Shown here: positions 9,801 to 18,800 of the stretch, piece by piece | How positions within the stretch are numbered: position 1 is the stretch's first letter | Layout of the letters: the number at the start of each line of letters is the position of its first letter | Assembly: GCA_965277835.1 (NCBI GenBank) | Contig: OZ255841.1 | Span: forward strand, 1-64,000 | Reading direction: 5' to 3' | Source: Arcticimaribacter sp965277835 | GTDB taxonomy: Bacteria; Bacteroidota; Bacteroidia; Flavobacteriales; Flavobacteriaceae | Length of the DNA: 64,000 nucleotides | The notes under the pieces: model-generated | What the model was told of the DNA's origin: nothing | What the model saw: only the letters and a program-made list of their open reading frames with translations | The model's database searches: none | Made by a program: the position numbers and the translations under genes

Positions 9801-12800
9801 TCCCTGCTGTACCAACAAGTTTAACAGCGACAAATGTATTAAGCCAACCTTTGCGACCTGCATTTAGTTGGCAAGCGGTTTCAGGAGCAACGTCATATAC
9901 TATAGAGCTTTCGAGGCAAAATAATTTTTCAACTATATCTGTTTCTTCGACGCTTAGTACTACGACTTTTGCACCTACCCAAAACCTAGAACGGAATACT
10001 CTGTATTATTTTAGGGTTAGAGCTTCGAATAGTTGTGGGGTGGGTAATTATTCTGCAACCCAGAATTTTAGAACGCTTAATGTAGAGTTATTTAGTACTA
10101 CTGTTACTCCTACGTTGATAGAGGGCTGTGGTGCTACTTCTTCGGTGAGTTATAACTTTACATTGAATCGATTAAATGGTTTTACGGGTACAGTTAGTTT
10201 GAGCTTGCAGAATGTACCTATTGGGGTAATTTATACAGTAACCCCTACGATGAGTTTATCAGGAGGAGCGTTGACAATACCAGGAACTATAACGCTTACT
10301 AATTTAGTCCCATTAGCCACGGGTACTTATACGATATATTTAGTATCACAATCTGGTTCCGTTCGAGCAACAGAGCCTTTTGTATATCGAGAGTTACCGA
10401 TTTCTATCCCTGCTGTACCAACAAGTTTAACAGCGACAAATGTATTAAGTCAATCTTTACGACCTGCATTTAGTTGGCAAGCGGTTTCAGGAGCAACGTC
10501 ATATACTATAGAGCTTTCGAGGCAGAATAATTTTTCAACTATATCTGTTTCTTCTACGCTTAGTACTACGACTTTTGCACCTGCCCAAAATCTAGAGCGG
10601 AATACTTTGTACTATTGGAGGGTTAGAGCTTCGAATAGTTGTGGGGTGGGTAATTATTCTGCGACACAGAACTTTAGAACACTTAGAAGTTTGTACTTTA
10701 ATATTAGCATTACTCCTCCATTAATAGAGGGCTGTAGCACTACCTCTTCGGTGAGTTATAATTTTACATTGAATAGATTAAATGGTTTTACGGGTACAGT
10801 TAGTTTGAGTTTGGATAATGTATCTGCTGGGGTATCTTATACAATAACCCCTATGATGGGTTCATTAGGTACAGTAGCATTGACAATACCAGGAACTATA
10901 ACGCTTACTAATTTAGCTTCTTTAAACACGGGTACTTATACGATAGATTTAGTATCACGGGCTGGTTCAATTCGAGCGACAGAGCCTTTTGTATATCGAG
11001 AGTTACCAGCTCCTGCTGTACCAACAAGTTTAATAGCGACAAATGTATTAAGCCAACCTTTGCGACCTGCATTTAGTTGGCAAGCGGTTTCAGGAGCAAC
11101 ATCATATACTATAGAACTTTCGCCACAAAATAATTTTTCAACTATATCTGTTTCTTCTACGCTTAGTACTACGACTTTTGCACCTACCCAAAACCTAGAA
11201 CGGAATACAATGTACTATTGGAGGGTTAGAGCTTCGAATAGTTGTGGGATGAGTAATTATTCTGTAAATCAGAATTTTAGAACGCTTAATGTAGAATTAT
11301 TTAGTACTACTGTTACTCCTTTGTTGATAGAGGGCTGTGGTGCTACTTCTTCGGTGAGTTATAATTTCACATTGAATCGATTAAGTGGTTTTACGGGTAC
11401 AGTTAGTTTGAGTTTGGATAATGCACCTACTGGGGTAACTTATACAATAACTCCTACGATGAGTTTATCAGGAGGAGCATTGACAATACCAGGAACTATA
11501 ACGCTTACTAATTTAGTTCCTTTAGCTACGGGTACTTATACGATAGATTTAGTATCACAATCTGGTTCCGTTCGAGCGACAGATTCTTTTGTATATCGAA
11601 AGTTACCAATTTCTATCCCTGCTGTACCAACAAGTTTAACAGCGACAAATGTATTAAGCCAACCTTTGCGACCTGCATTTAGTTGGCAAGCAGTTTCAGG
11701 AGCAACGTCATATACTATAGAACTTTCGCCACAAAATAATTTTTCAACCATATCTGTTTCTTCGACCCTTAGTACTACGACTTTTGCACCTGCCCAAAAT
11801 CTAGAGCGGAATACTTTGTACTATTGGAGGGTTAGAGCTTCGAATAGTTGTGGTATGAGTAATTATTCTGCAACACAGAATTTTAGAACGCTTAATGTAG
11901 AATTATTTAGTACTACTGTTACTCCTTTGTTGATAGAAGGCTGTGGTGCTACTTCTTCGGTGAGTTATAACTTTACATTGAATCGATTAAATGGTTTTAC
12001 GGGTACAGTTAGTTTGAGTTTGGATAATGCACCTACTGGGGTAACTTATACAATAACTCCTACGATGAGTTTATCAGGAGGAGCATTGACAATACCAGGA
12101 ACTATAACGCTTACTAATTTAGTTCCTTTAGCTACGGGTACTTATACGATAGATTTAGTATCACAATCTGGTTCCGTTCGAGCGACAGATTCTTTTGTAT
12201 ATCGAAAGTTACCAATTTCTATCCCTGCTGTACCAACAAGTTTAACAGCGACAAATGTATTAAGCCAACCTTTGCGACCTGCATTTAGTTGGCAAGCGGT
12301 TTCAGGAGCAACGTCATATACTATAGAACTTTCGCCACAAAATAATTTTTCAACTATATCTGTTTCTTCTACGCTTAGTACTACGACTTTTGCACCTACT
12401 CAAGACCTAGATCGGAATACTCTGTACTACTGGAGGGTTAGAGCTTCTAATAGTTGTGGTATGAGTAATTATTCTGCGACTCAGAATTTTAGAACGCTTA
12501 ATGTAGAATTATTCAGTATTGCTATTACGCCTCCATCAATAAATGGTTGCGGTGCTACTTCTTCGGTGAGTTATAATTTTACATTGAATAGATTAAATGG
12601 TTTTACGGGTACAGTTAGTTTGAGTTTGTCAAATGTACCTGCTGGGGTAACTTATACACTAACCCCTACGATGAGTTCATTAAGCGCAGCATTACAAACA
12701 GTTTCAGGGCAAATAACGTTTAACAACTTAGCTCCGCTACCTGCGCGTACTTATACGATATATTTAGTATCACAATCGGGTTCAACTCAAGTGAGTAAGT

Positions 12801-15040
12801 CGCTTCAGTATCAAAAAGAATCAACCTCTATACCTTCTGTTCCAACGAGTTTAACAGCTACAAATGTATTAAGTCAGTCTTTGCGACCTACATTTAGCTG
12901 GCAGACAGTTGCAGGAGCTGCTCAATATTTTATAGAAATCTCTAAGCAAAGTAACTTTTCGCCTATATTAGTTTCTTCATCTCTTAGTGCTACAAACTTT
13001 ACACCTACCCAAGACTTAGAAAGAGATACCACGTATTATTGGAGGGTTAGTGCTTCGAATAGTTGTGGGTCAAGTGGATATTCTACGGTTCAGAGTTTCA
13101 AAACAATTAATGTACAACAGTTTAATACTGTTATTACGTCTCAATCGCTAGAAGGTTGTAGATTGACTTCATCGGCAGAGCTTAGTTTCACATTAAATCG
13201 ATTAAATAATTTTTCAGGTACAGTTAGTCTGAGCTTGCAGAATGTACCTGCTGGGGTAACTTATACAATAACCCCTGAGGTGAGTGTATTAGGGACAACA
13301 ACATCAACCGTATCTAGTACGATAAAAATTAACGGATTATCTTCTTTAGCTATAGGTGTCTATACCATGAATTTAATTTCAAAATCAGGTTCTTTTCAAG
13401 AGAATCAGGCGTTTACATATAATCAATCAACAACTTTCACTCCTGCTACGCCGACTAGCTTAACAACGACAAATGTATTAACTCAACCTTTGCGACCTAC
13501 ATTTAGATGGCAGTTAGTACCAAGGGCTACTCAATATAGGGTAGAGCTTTCCAAACAAAGTAATTTTTCAACGATAGTGGTTTCGTCTACTATAAATACA
13601 ACCATGTTTACGCCTATTCAAAATTTAGAGCAAGACACAACCTATTATTGGAGAGTTATGGCTTTAAGTAATTGTCAAGCAAGTGGTTATTCTGCGGTTC
13701 AAGATTTCAAAACCGTAATGACTAATTGTGCCTTTGAGGGAATTAAAAATTTATATACACCAATAATTGATGCACCGATTTCTATGACAGGGAGTACGTC
13801 TCTATTTACACGTACTTCAGTTCAATTACCTATATCATTCGATCATAGAATATTAGATATTGGCGTAGAAGTTTCAATTATTACTGAAAAATTAGACATG
13901 AGCATTGCATTAGTTGCACCTGATGGCACTGTGATAAACCTTAGTTCTGTTAAAGGATCTGGGCAAGATTTTAACGCACATAGTCTTATAAATACTGTTT
14001 TTGACCAATCGGCGACAACATTGCTTTCCGGAGGACAAGCACCTTATACGGGTTCTTTTCGTCCAGAGGGAGATTTAAATAACCTTATAGGAAAGTCTAC
14101 TCAAGGGAAATGGACTTTACAAATAACTAACCGTGCAAATAATAGCAATGCAAGGTTAACAAGATTTAATATTAAGTTTTGTTTGGGTTCTAAAGTAATT
14201 GCGGACGATGATTCAGATGGATATTCGAATAATGTAGATAATTGCCCTACGATGGCAAATAAAGACCAAAAAGATAGCGATTTTGATGGTGCAGGGGATA
14301 TTTGTGATGCGTACCCTAATCAGTTTAATAATATAATTGTATCAAAATCAGATGAGACTTGTGCAAACCGTAATAATGGAATAATAGAAATACAGGCTTT
14401 AAAAGATAATTATGAAGTTAGTGTAAAGGTTCCCAATGGAGATAATAAAAACTTTACGTTTACTGAGACATCTGGTTTAAAAATATCTAATCTTTCGAGT
14501 GGTGTATATGAGGTATGTGTTCGTATTCCTGCAGAGTCTTACGAGCGTTGTTTCAAAACCACTATAGGTGAACCCCAGCCACTGAGCGTGTCATCCTTTG
14601 TAAATGAGCGCGATTTATCATTGACGTTATTACTTTCTGGGTCAGAAGACTATAATGTAGTTATAAACAATGAACCTAAGCGTGTTCTGTCACGCTCAAG
14701 CGTAAACCTAAATTTAAGAGAAGGGCTTAATGTGGTAGAAGTAAAGACAGATTTAGACTGTCAAGGTGTTTACAAAGAAGAGATTTACATAGCCAAACCT
14801 TCGGTATTATACCCTAACCCAGCAGAGGACTTAGTGTATGTTTTGGTAGGTGGTAAGTTGAGTCAGATAGACTATGTTATTTATAATGTTCAGGGTAATG
14901 CACTCAAAGGGGATTCGGTTATACTCGATGGTTTAGAACGGCGGGTAGCGATAGACATGAGTGATTTATCATCGGGTAATTATTTCATAAAGATATATAA
15001 CGGAGAAAATGAAGAAACGATAAAATTCATAAAGCGATGA
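6863..15040 (+). CDS. Giant secreted reprolysin-like zinc metalloprotease with eight repeat units, P-domain and T9SS sorting domain
   Basis: 2725 residues. A signal peptide (about 1-21, ending at SLHSQ) sends it to the periplasm. A metallopeptidase domain carries HELGHQFGASH (His349, His353, His359, with Glu350 catalytic) and a Met-turn at STIMGYPG (Met382). PKD/Ig-like domains follow (about 420-670). Residues 670-2284 are eight units of about 202 residues, each an Ig-like half starting LFSTTVTP and a fibronectin III-like half around SLTATNVLSQPLRP. Then come a proprotein-convertase P-domain (about 2289-2440), a thrombospondin type 3-like calcium segment rich in Asp (about 2446-2480) and a C-terminal type A sorting domain ending ETIKFIKR. 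By family knowledge it crosses the outer membrane by T9SS and is cell-surface or secreted. Its substrate is unknown. The stop overlaps the next start (ATGA). Confidence 0.92.
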   Translation: MKRKPILFMLGVLLSFSLHSQDLWTFKTNNLLSRGVTPEEKIKTIVLDANQFKTFLDVRARGAKSEQTIDFPNELGNMETFVVVKDDLLSPELAKKHPDIGVYRGISKTRKGVTVRWSYSPHGINAMLYYPGGYHFIQPKKEGAKNEHLFYKREASLYKDYGPFECLVKGEKDISNYKGRGAARQYKSMVTGTITTYRLAVATTGEFTQFWGDNDATNGTNKQDALANIVSTINRVNQVFEVDFGVRFQLVSGEGLIYDNSSTDPFTGSGSALLAETQQTIDTNFGTANYDVGHLFTVITPTPGVAVGVGLAALGALCAPTHKANAYSARFTTVPKNSPNDIFDITVAHELGHQFGASHTFSHALEGAGLANVEPGSGSTIMGYPGGGTGSSVQNIADYYFHSHTISQVKNLISMRSCGTVSTTTNNIPTVSAGANISIPMGTAYELTATATDTDNDALTYCWEQVNSGEVVTRATFGPTLVTGPQNRSFPPTSSPKRTVPSIAHVLSGRLTSTNPRENSNEWETVSTVSRTLRWAVTVRDRSNGMPSMGQTAQSFLKRIYVYSNSGPFSVTSQNTTGIVWRTGAQERISWDVANTNTSPINTNTVSIYMSTDGGQNFNTLVVANTPNDGSYDYTIPSGLVSTNARLMIRADNNIYFAVNSQPFTIIDAGLFSTTITPTLIEGCGATSSVSYNFALNRLNGFTGTVSLSLDNISAGVTYTITPPMGSLGTAVQTIPGTITLTNLVPLATGTYTIDLVSQSGSVRATNPFVYRKLPISIPVVPTSLTATNVLSQPLRPAFSWQAVSGATSYTIELSPQNNFSTISVSSTLSTTTFAPTQNLERNTLYYWRVRASNSCGVGNYSATQNFRTLNVELFSTTVTPTLIEGCGATSSVSYNFTLNRLNGFTGTVSLSLDNVPTGVTYTITPTMSLSGGVLTIPGTITLTNLVPLATGTYTIDLVSQSGSVRATDSFVYRKLPISIPAVPTSLTATNVLSQPLRPAFSWQAVSGATSYTIELSRQNNFSTISVSSTLSTTTFAPTQNLERNTLYYFRVRASNSCGVGNYSATQNFRTLNVELFSTTVTPTLIEGCGATSSVSYNFTLNRLNGFTGTVSLSLQNVPIGVIYTVTPTMSLSGGALTIPGTITLTNLVPLATGTYTIYLVSQSGSVRATEPFVYRELPISIPAVPTSLTATNVLSQSLRPAFSWQAVSGATSYTIELSRQNNFSTISVSSTLSTTTFAPAQNLERNTLYYWRVRASNSCGVGNYSATQNFRTLRSLYFNISITPPLIEGCSTTSSVSYNFTLNRLNGFTGTVSLSLDNVSAGVSYTITPMMGSLGTVALTIPGTITLTNLASLNTGTYTIDLVSRAGSIRATEPFVYRELPAPAVPTSLIATNVLSQPLRPAFSWQAVSGATSYTIELSPQNNFSTISVSSTLSTTTFAPTQNLERNTMYYWRVRASNSCGMSNYSVNQNFRTLNVELFSTTVTPLLIEGCGATSSVSYNFTLNRLSGFTGTVSLSLDNAPTGVTYTITPTMSLSGGALTIPGTITLTNLVPLATGTYTIDLVSQSGSVRATDSFVYRKLPISIPAVPTSLTATNVLSQPLRPAFSWQAVSGATSYTIELSPQNNFSTISVSSTLSTTTFAPAQNLERNTLYYWRVRASNSCGMSNYSATQNFRTLNVELFSTTVTPLLIEGCGATSSVSYNFTLNRLNGFTGTVSLSLDNAPTGVTYTITPTMSLSGGALTIPGTITLTNLVPLATGTYTIDLVSQSGSVRATDSFVYRKLPISIPAVPTSLTATNVLSQPLRPAFSWQAVSGATSYTIELSPQNNFSTISVSSTLSTTTFAPTQDLDRNTLYYWRVRASNSCGMSNYSATQNFRTLNVELFSIAITPPSINGCGATSSVSYNFTLNRLNGFTGTVSLSLSNVPAGVTYTLTPTMSSLSAALQTVSGQITFNNLAPLPARTYTIYLVSQSGSTQVSKSLQYQKESTSIPSVPTSLTATNVLSQSLRPTFSWQTVAGAAQYFIEISKQSNFSPILVSSSLSATNFTPTQDLERDTTYYWRVSASNSCGSSGYSTVQSFKTINVQQFNTVITSQSLEGCRLTSSAELSFTLNRLNNFSGTVSLSLQNVPAGVTYTITPEVSVLGTTTSTVSSTIKINGLSSLAIGVYTMNLISKSGSFQENQAFTYNQSTTFTPATPTSLTTTNVLTQPLRPTFRWQLVPRATQYRVELSKQSNFSTIVVSSTINTTMFTPIQNLEQDTTYYWRVMALSNCQASGYSAVQDFKTVMTNCAFEGIKNLYTPIIDAPISMTGSTSLFTRTSVQLPISFDHRILDIGVEVSIITEKLDMSIALVAPDGTVINLSSVKGSGQDFNAHSLINTVFDQSATTLLSGGQAPYTGSFRPEGDLNNLIGKSTQGKWTLQITNRANNSNARLTRFNIKFCLGSKVIADDDSDGYSNNVDNCPTMANKDQKDSDFDGAGDICDAYPNQFNNIIVSKSDETCANRNNGIIEIQALKDNYEVSVKVPNGDNKNFTFTETSGLKISNLSSGVYEVCVRIPAESYERCFKTTIGEPQPLSVSSFVNERDLSLTLLLSGSEDYNVVINNEPKRVLSRSSVNLNLREGLNVVEVKTDLDCQGVYKEEIYIAKPSVLYPNPAEDLVYVLVGGKLSQIDYVIYNVQGNALKGDSVILDGLERRVAIDMSDLSSGNYFIKIYNGENEETIKFIKR
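8873..13713 (+). repeat. Eight tandem in-frame repeat units of 602-609 bp
   Basis: Units start at 8873, 9482, 10088, 10691, 11297, 11903, 12509 and 13118. All spacings are multiples of three. Each encodes about 202 residues: an Ig-like half and an Fn3-like half. Units 5 and 6 are the most alike: from 11386 to 11691 and from 11992 to 12297 I read 306 identical bases. Units 7 and 8 are clearly more diverged, and unit 4 differs at its start (LYFNISITPP). The paralogous protease has one such unit. This pattern fits expansion by unequal crossing-over or slippage. Confidence 0.95.
14453..15040 (+). repeat. 588-bp near-identical direct repeat, copy 1 (3' end of large protease)
   Basis: This segment aligns without gaps to 19217-19804 (constant offset of 4764 bp), covering the end of the calcium-binding/linker region and the whole T9SS sorting domain. 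Positions 14513-14700 are identical to the second copy, and I count roughly 20 differences over the whole 588 bp. The upstream parts of the two genes are much less alike. Confidence 0.93.
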
Positions 15041-15756
15041 AAAAAGGGATAGTATTATTAATTACGATATGTTTGATGTATTCGTGCTCTAAGGATTCAA
15101 CGACGACAGCGCCAAAGGTAGTTTCTCCTCCTACCGCTGCGACTTTATCTAAGCCAGAGAAGAACAATACATGCGTACCAGTGTCAACCACATCTACTAC
15201 GGGTGTTGTTCGTTTCGAATGGGCAGCATCACAGAACACGGATTCTTATACGGTTGTGGTGGCAAACAGTGTAACCAATGCAGAGAAGAAGAGTGCAGTA
15301 AGTACGACAGAGACGACCTTAACATTGGATAGAGGTGTGCCTTATTCGTGGTGGGTTTTATCGGATGCTGCGAGCAGTACCGTAACGACAAAGAGCGAGG
15401 TTTGGAATTTTTATTTAGAACGTGTTCAAGAACAGAGCCATTTTCCTTTTCCAGCACAATTAAAAAGCCCATCAAATAACACAACGGTAACTATAGTAGT
15501 GCCAACAGGGTCTAGTACAGGGACTTTAACCCTAGAATGGGTAGGTTCCGATTTAGACAATGATATTAGTCATTATCAACTTTATTTAGGCACGAGTACT
15601 TCTACTTTGATTTTATTAGAGAAAGAACATAAAACTTCAAGTTATAATGTTTCTGTGGAAAATGGAAAGACATATTTTTGGCAAATAGTAACAGTTGATA
15701 CACAAGGAAATGAGTCAACATCGCCTGTTGAGAGTTTTAAGACAAGCTCACCTTAG
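15037..15756 (+). CDS. Lipoprotein with two fibronectin III-like domains, coupled to the large protease
   Basis: 239 residues. The N-terminus MKKGIVLLITICLMYSCSKD is a lipoprotein signal with the acylated Cys at residue 17, so the mature protein should sit in the outer or inner membrane. Two Fn3-like stretches follow (about 40-125 and 135-239), with the typical SYTVVVANS and FFWQI/YFWQIVTVD strands. The domain type resembles the Fn3-like half of the protease repeat, though the sequence is not a copy. Its ATG overlaps the protease stop by four bases (ATGA), so translation of the two is probably coupled. I do not recognise a named family. A role in holding or processing the protease is only a guess from context. 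Confidence 0.8.
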   Translation: MKKGIVLLITICLMYSCSKDSTTTAPKVVSPPTAATLSKPEKNNTCVPVSTTSTTGVVRFEWAASQNTDSYTVVVANSVTNAEKKSAVSTTETTLTLDRGVPYSWWVLSDAASSTVTTKSEVWNFYLERVQEQSHFPFPAQLKSPSNNTTVTIVVPTGSSTGTLTLEWVGSDLDNDISHYQLYLGTSTSTLILLEKEHKTSSYNVSVENGKTYFWQIVTVDTQGNESTSPVESFKTSSP

Positions 15757-15898
15757 TTTTTTAAAACTTTATGATTTTACACTCGTAAAAGATTTTATTC
15801 GGATGTAAAAAATCATTATTTTAAATTTAAAAGAGCAATTTTAAAATTGGTTTCGGCATACTTTTTGCCTTTGTATTTTTGATGTTTTTTTAAATGAT
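15757..15898 (+). other. Intergenic region before the second protease, with a weak hairpin
   Basis: 142 bp. At 15775-15790 there is a 6-bp inverted repeat, TTTTAC-ACTC-GTAAAA, followed by T-rich sequence. It could be a weak terminator for the protease-lipoprotein pair, but the stem is short and all but one pair AT. The right half holds the sigma-54-like promoter listed separately, and an alternative TAnnTTTG match (TATTTTTG, 15876-15883) with a TTGG 23 bp upstream. Confidence 0.35.
15854..15871 (+). promoter_or_regulatory. Sigma-54 (RpoN)-type -24/-12 promoter before the second protease
   Basis: The sequence TCGGCATACTTTTTGCC has GG at 15857-15858 and GC at 15869-15870, exactly 10 bp apart, inside GGCA...TTGC contexts that match the TGGCAcg-N4-TTGC consensus except C for T before GG and T for C later. 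The expected RNA start is near 15881, about 18 bp before the TTG at 15899. This spacing suits a promoter. A competing reading as an ordinary TAnnTTTG promoter a few bases downstream is possible. Confidence 0.5.
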
Positions 15899-18800
15899 TT
15901 GACACAAATTAAAATTAGAAAATTGATAAGAACAAAGTTTAGACTATTCATATTAGGGGCATTAATTTCGAGTTCTCTTTATTCTCAGGATTTATGGACA
16001 TTTAGTACAGATAAGCTATCTCGGGGCGTTACTTCTGAAGAGAACATAAAGACAATTATTTTAGACACAGAGCAGTTTAAAACTTTTGTAAATGTAAGAG
16101 GGAGAGGCTTAAAAGTAAATCAAACAATAGAGTTTCCTAATGAACTAGGAGAGATGGAGGTTTTTGTAGTAGAAGAGGACAATTTACTATCTCCAGAATT
16201 AGCGAAGAAATATCCCAATATAGGTGTATATAGAGGTGTTAGTAAGACAAGAACAGGAGTAACAGTCGGCTGGAGTTATTCCCCACAAGGTATAGATGCT
16301 ATGTTGTATTACCCTGGAGGATATCATTTTATTCAACCAAAGAATGGAGGCGCAAAGAATGAACATTTGTTTTATAAACGTGAGGGGAGTTTGTATAAAG
16401 ACCACGAATCTCTTCGATGTTTGGTAGAAGGAGGGACAGATATAAATAATTATAGAGATATTTCTGCACGGCAGGTAAAGTCAAGAGCATCCAATCAAAC
16501 TCTAAGAACATTTCGGTTAGCAATAATAGCTTCAGGAGAATACACACAGTATTGGGGGGATAATGATGATGCGAATGGTACAAATAAAGAAGATGCCCTT
16601 GCAAGAATAGTGAGTACAATAAACCGTGTTAATCAGGTTTATGAGGTAGATTTTGCAATTCGCTTTCAATTGGTTTCAGGAGTAGATTTAATATATGATA
16701 ATCCAAATACAGATCCTTTTACTGATAGTGGAGTTACGTTGTTAAATGAAGCACAACAGATATTTGATACTTATGGTTCTTCTAAATATGATATAGGACA
16801 TTTATTTCATTCAGCAGCTTCTGGAGGACTTGCAAGTCTTGCTAGTGTATGTGATTCTAGACAGAAAGGAAAAGCGTTTAGCTCACATAGATTTGGCACA
16901 GGATTTTTAAATGATTTTTTTGATATAGATTATGTTTGCCACGAAATAGGTCATCAGTTTGGAGCAACGCATACATTTTCTTATGAAATTGATTCGATAG
17001 ACGGGGGTGTTGAACCTGGTAGTGGGTCAACTATTATGGCATATGCAGGAGTAACTGTTGATGATAATATTCAATTTAATAGTGGTCCTTATTTTCATTA
17101 TTTTAATATAGGACAAGTAGAGGGTTATATAGCTACTATATCTTGTGGTGCAACGACTGTGATTAGTAATAAAGCCCCAACTGTATCGGCAGGAGCGGAT
17201 ATAAGTATTCCTATGGGTACTGCTTATGAGCTGACTGCGACCGCTACAGATACCGATAATGATGTGTTAACGTATTGTTGGGAACAAACGGATGCTGCTA
17301 CTAAATCTGTTACGAATGCATCATTTGGGCCTACTCTTGTATTTGGGCCGCAGAACCGTTCGTTTCCGCCTGTGCGTTCTCCTAAACGTACAATCCCTAC
17401 GATGTCTCGTGTATTAGCAGGACGATTAACATCAACTAACCCTAAAGAGAATAGCGATGACTGGGAAACTGTTTCTACGGTAGGCAGAACGCTTACTTGG
17501 GGAATAACCGTACGCGATCGTTCAGCTACAGGTGCAGGAGTAGGACAAACAGCACGCGATATTAAATTAATACAAGTAGACCCTAACTCAGGGCCTTTTA
17601 AAGTTACCTCGCAAAACACCACAGGTTTGGTTTGGAAGACAGGTGCTAGAGAACGTATCACATGGGATGTAGCAAACACGGATAAGGCGCCTATAAACAC
17701 TAAGACAGTTTCTATTTATTTATCTACCGATGGAGGTCAAAACTTCAATATGCTTTTAGCAGCAAACACGCCTAATGATGGGAGTTATGAATATAAAGTT
17801 TCGGAGAGTTTAGCTTCGACCAGTACCCGCTTGATGATAAAGGCAGATGGGGGTATTTATTTTGCAGTAAACAGTCAACCATTTACGGTGGTTAAGCGTC
17901 AGTTTGGGACTGTTCTTAATAACAGGACGATAATAGAATGTGATACAACCTCTTCTATGGCTGTTAGTTTTGATTTGGAGCGTTATGCTGGTTTTACAGG
18001 CGCGATTAATTTAAGTGCAACCAATCTTCCTTCGGGAGTTACTGCTGTGATAACCCCACAGACGAGTGCTTCAGGAGCAAGTGTGCCAGGAACAATTACA
18101 TTTAGTAATTTACCTTCGTCAGGCTTATATTCTATGACCTTAGTGGCTACATCTGGATCGGTTAAAGATACTAGCCTTTTGGAGTATCGTCGCTTATCAA
18201 CTAATGTAGCTACGCCAACGAGTTTAACCGCAACAACTGTACTTACGCAACCTTTACGCCCTGTGTTTAATTGGCAAGCAGATGGCGGTGTTACAGGTTA
18301 TACGATAGAGCTTTCTAAGCAGAGTGATTTTTCAACGATAGTAGTTTCATCTACGTTAAGCACAAATACGTTTACACCTGCTCAAGATTTAGAACAAGAC
18401 ACGACTTATTATTGGAGGGTTAGGGCTTTTAGTAATTGTGGAATGAGTAGCTATACAGCGCAGACGTTTAAAACAATAATAATTGATTGTACTACGATAG
18501 TAATAACCAACAACTTACCATTATCAATAGCTGATGGGGGAGGAGTTTTTCAAAATCCAATACCAAAAGAAACGTATATTGATATTCCTGTATCATTTGA
18601 TCATAGGATAGTTGATATTGACATAGAAGTTTCAATCGAACATGAATTTCTTACAGATATAAACTTGTTTTTAGTTGCACCTGATGGTAGTGAAATTAAT
18701 TTAGGTTCTGGTAAGGGGTCAAGCCCACCCCTTGGGCCTTTTAGCAATAGTTTTATAAACACTGTTTTTGACCAATCGGCGACAGAAACGCTTTCTCAAG

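Noticed and set aside
8873..13713. Regular spaced repeats could suggest a CRISPR-like or satellite array.
   Set aside because: Units are about 606 bp, all in frame, and encode the same Ig/Fn3 pair. There are no short repeats with unique spacers.
17224..17700. 158-codon antisense open frame within the second protease.
   Set aside because: It mirrors a conserved protease region, has no homology I recognise, and a similar antisense frame appears at 8317-8589 in the paralogue because the sense sequence is shared.
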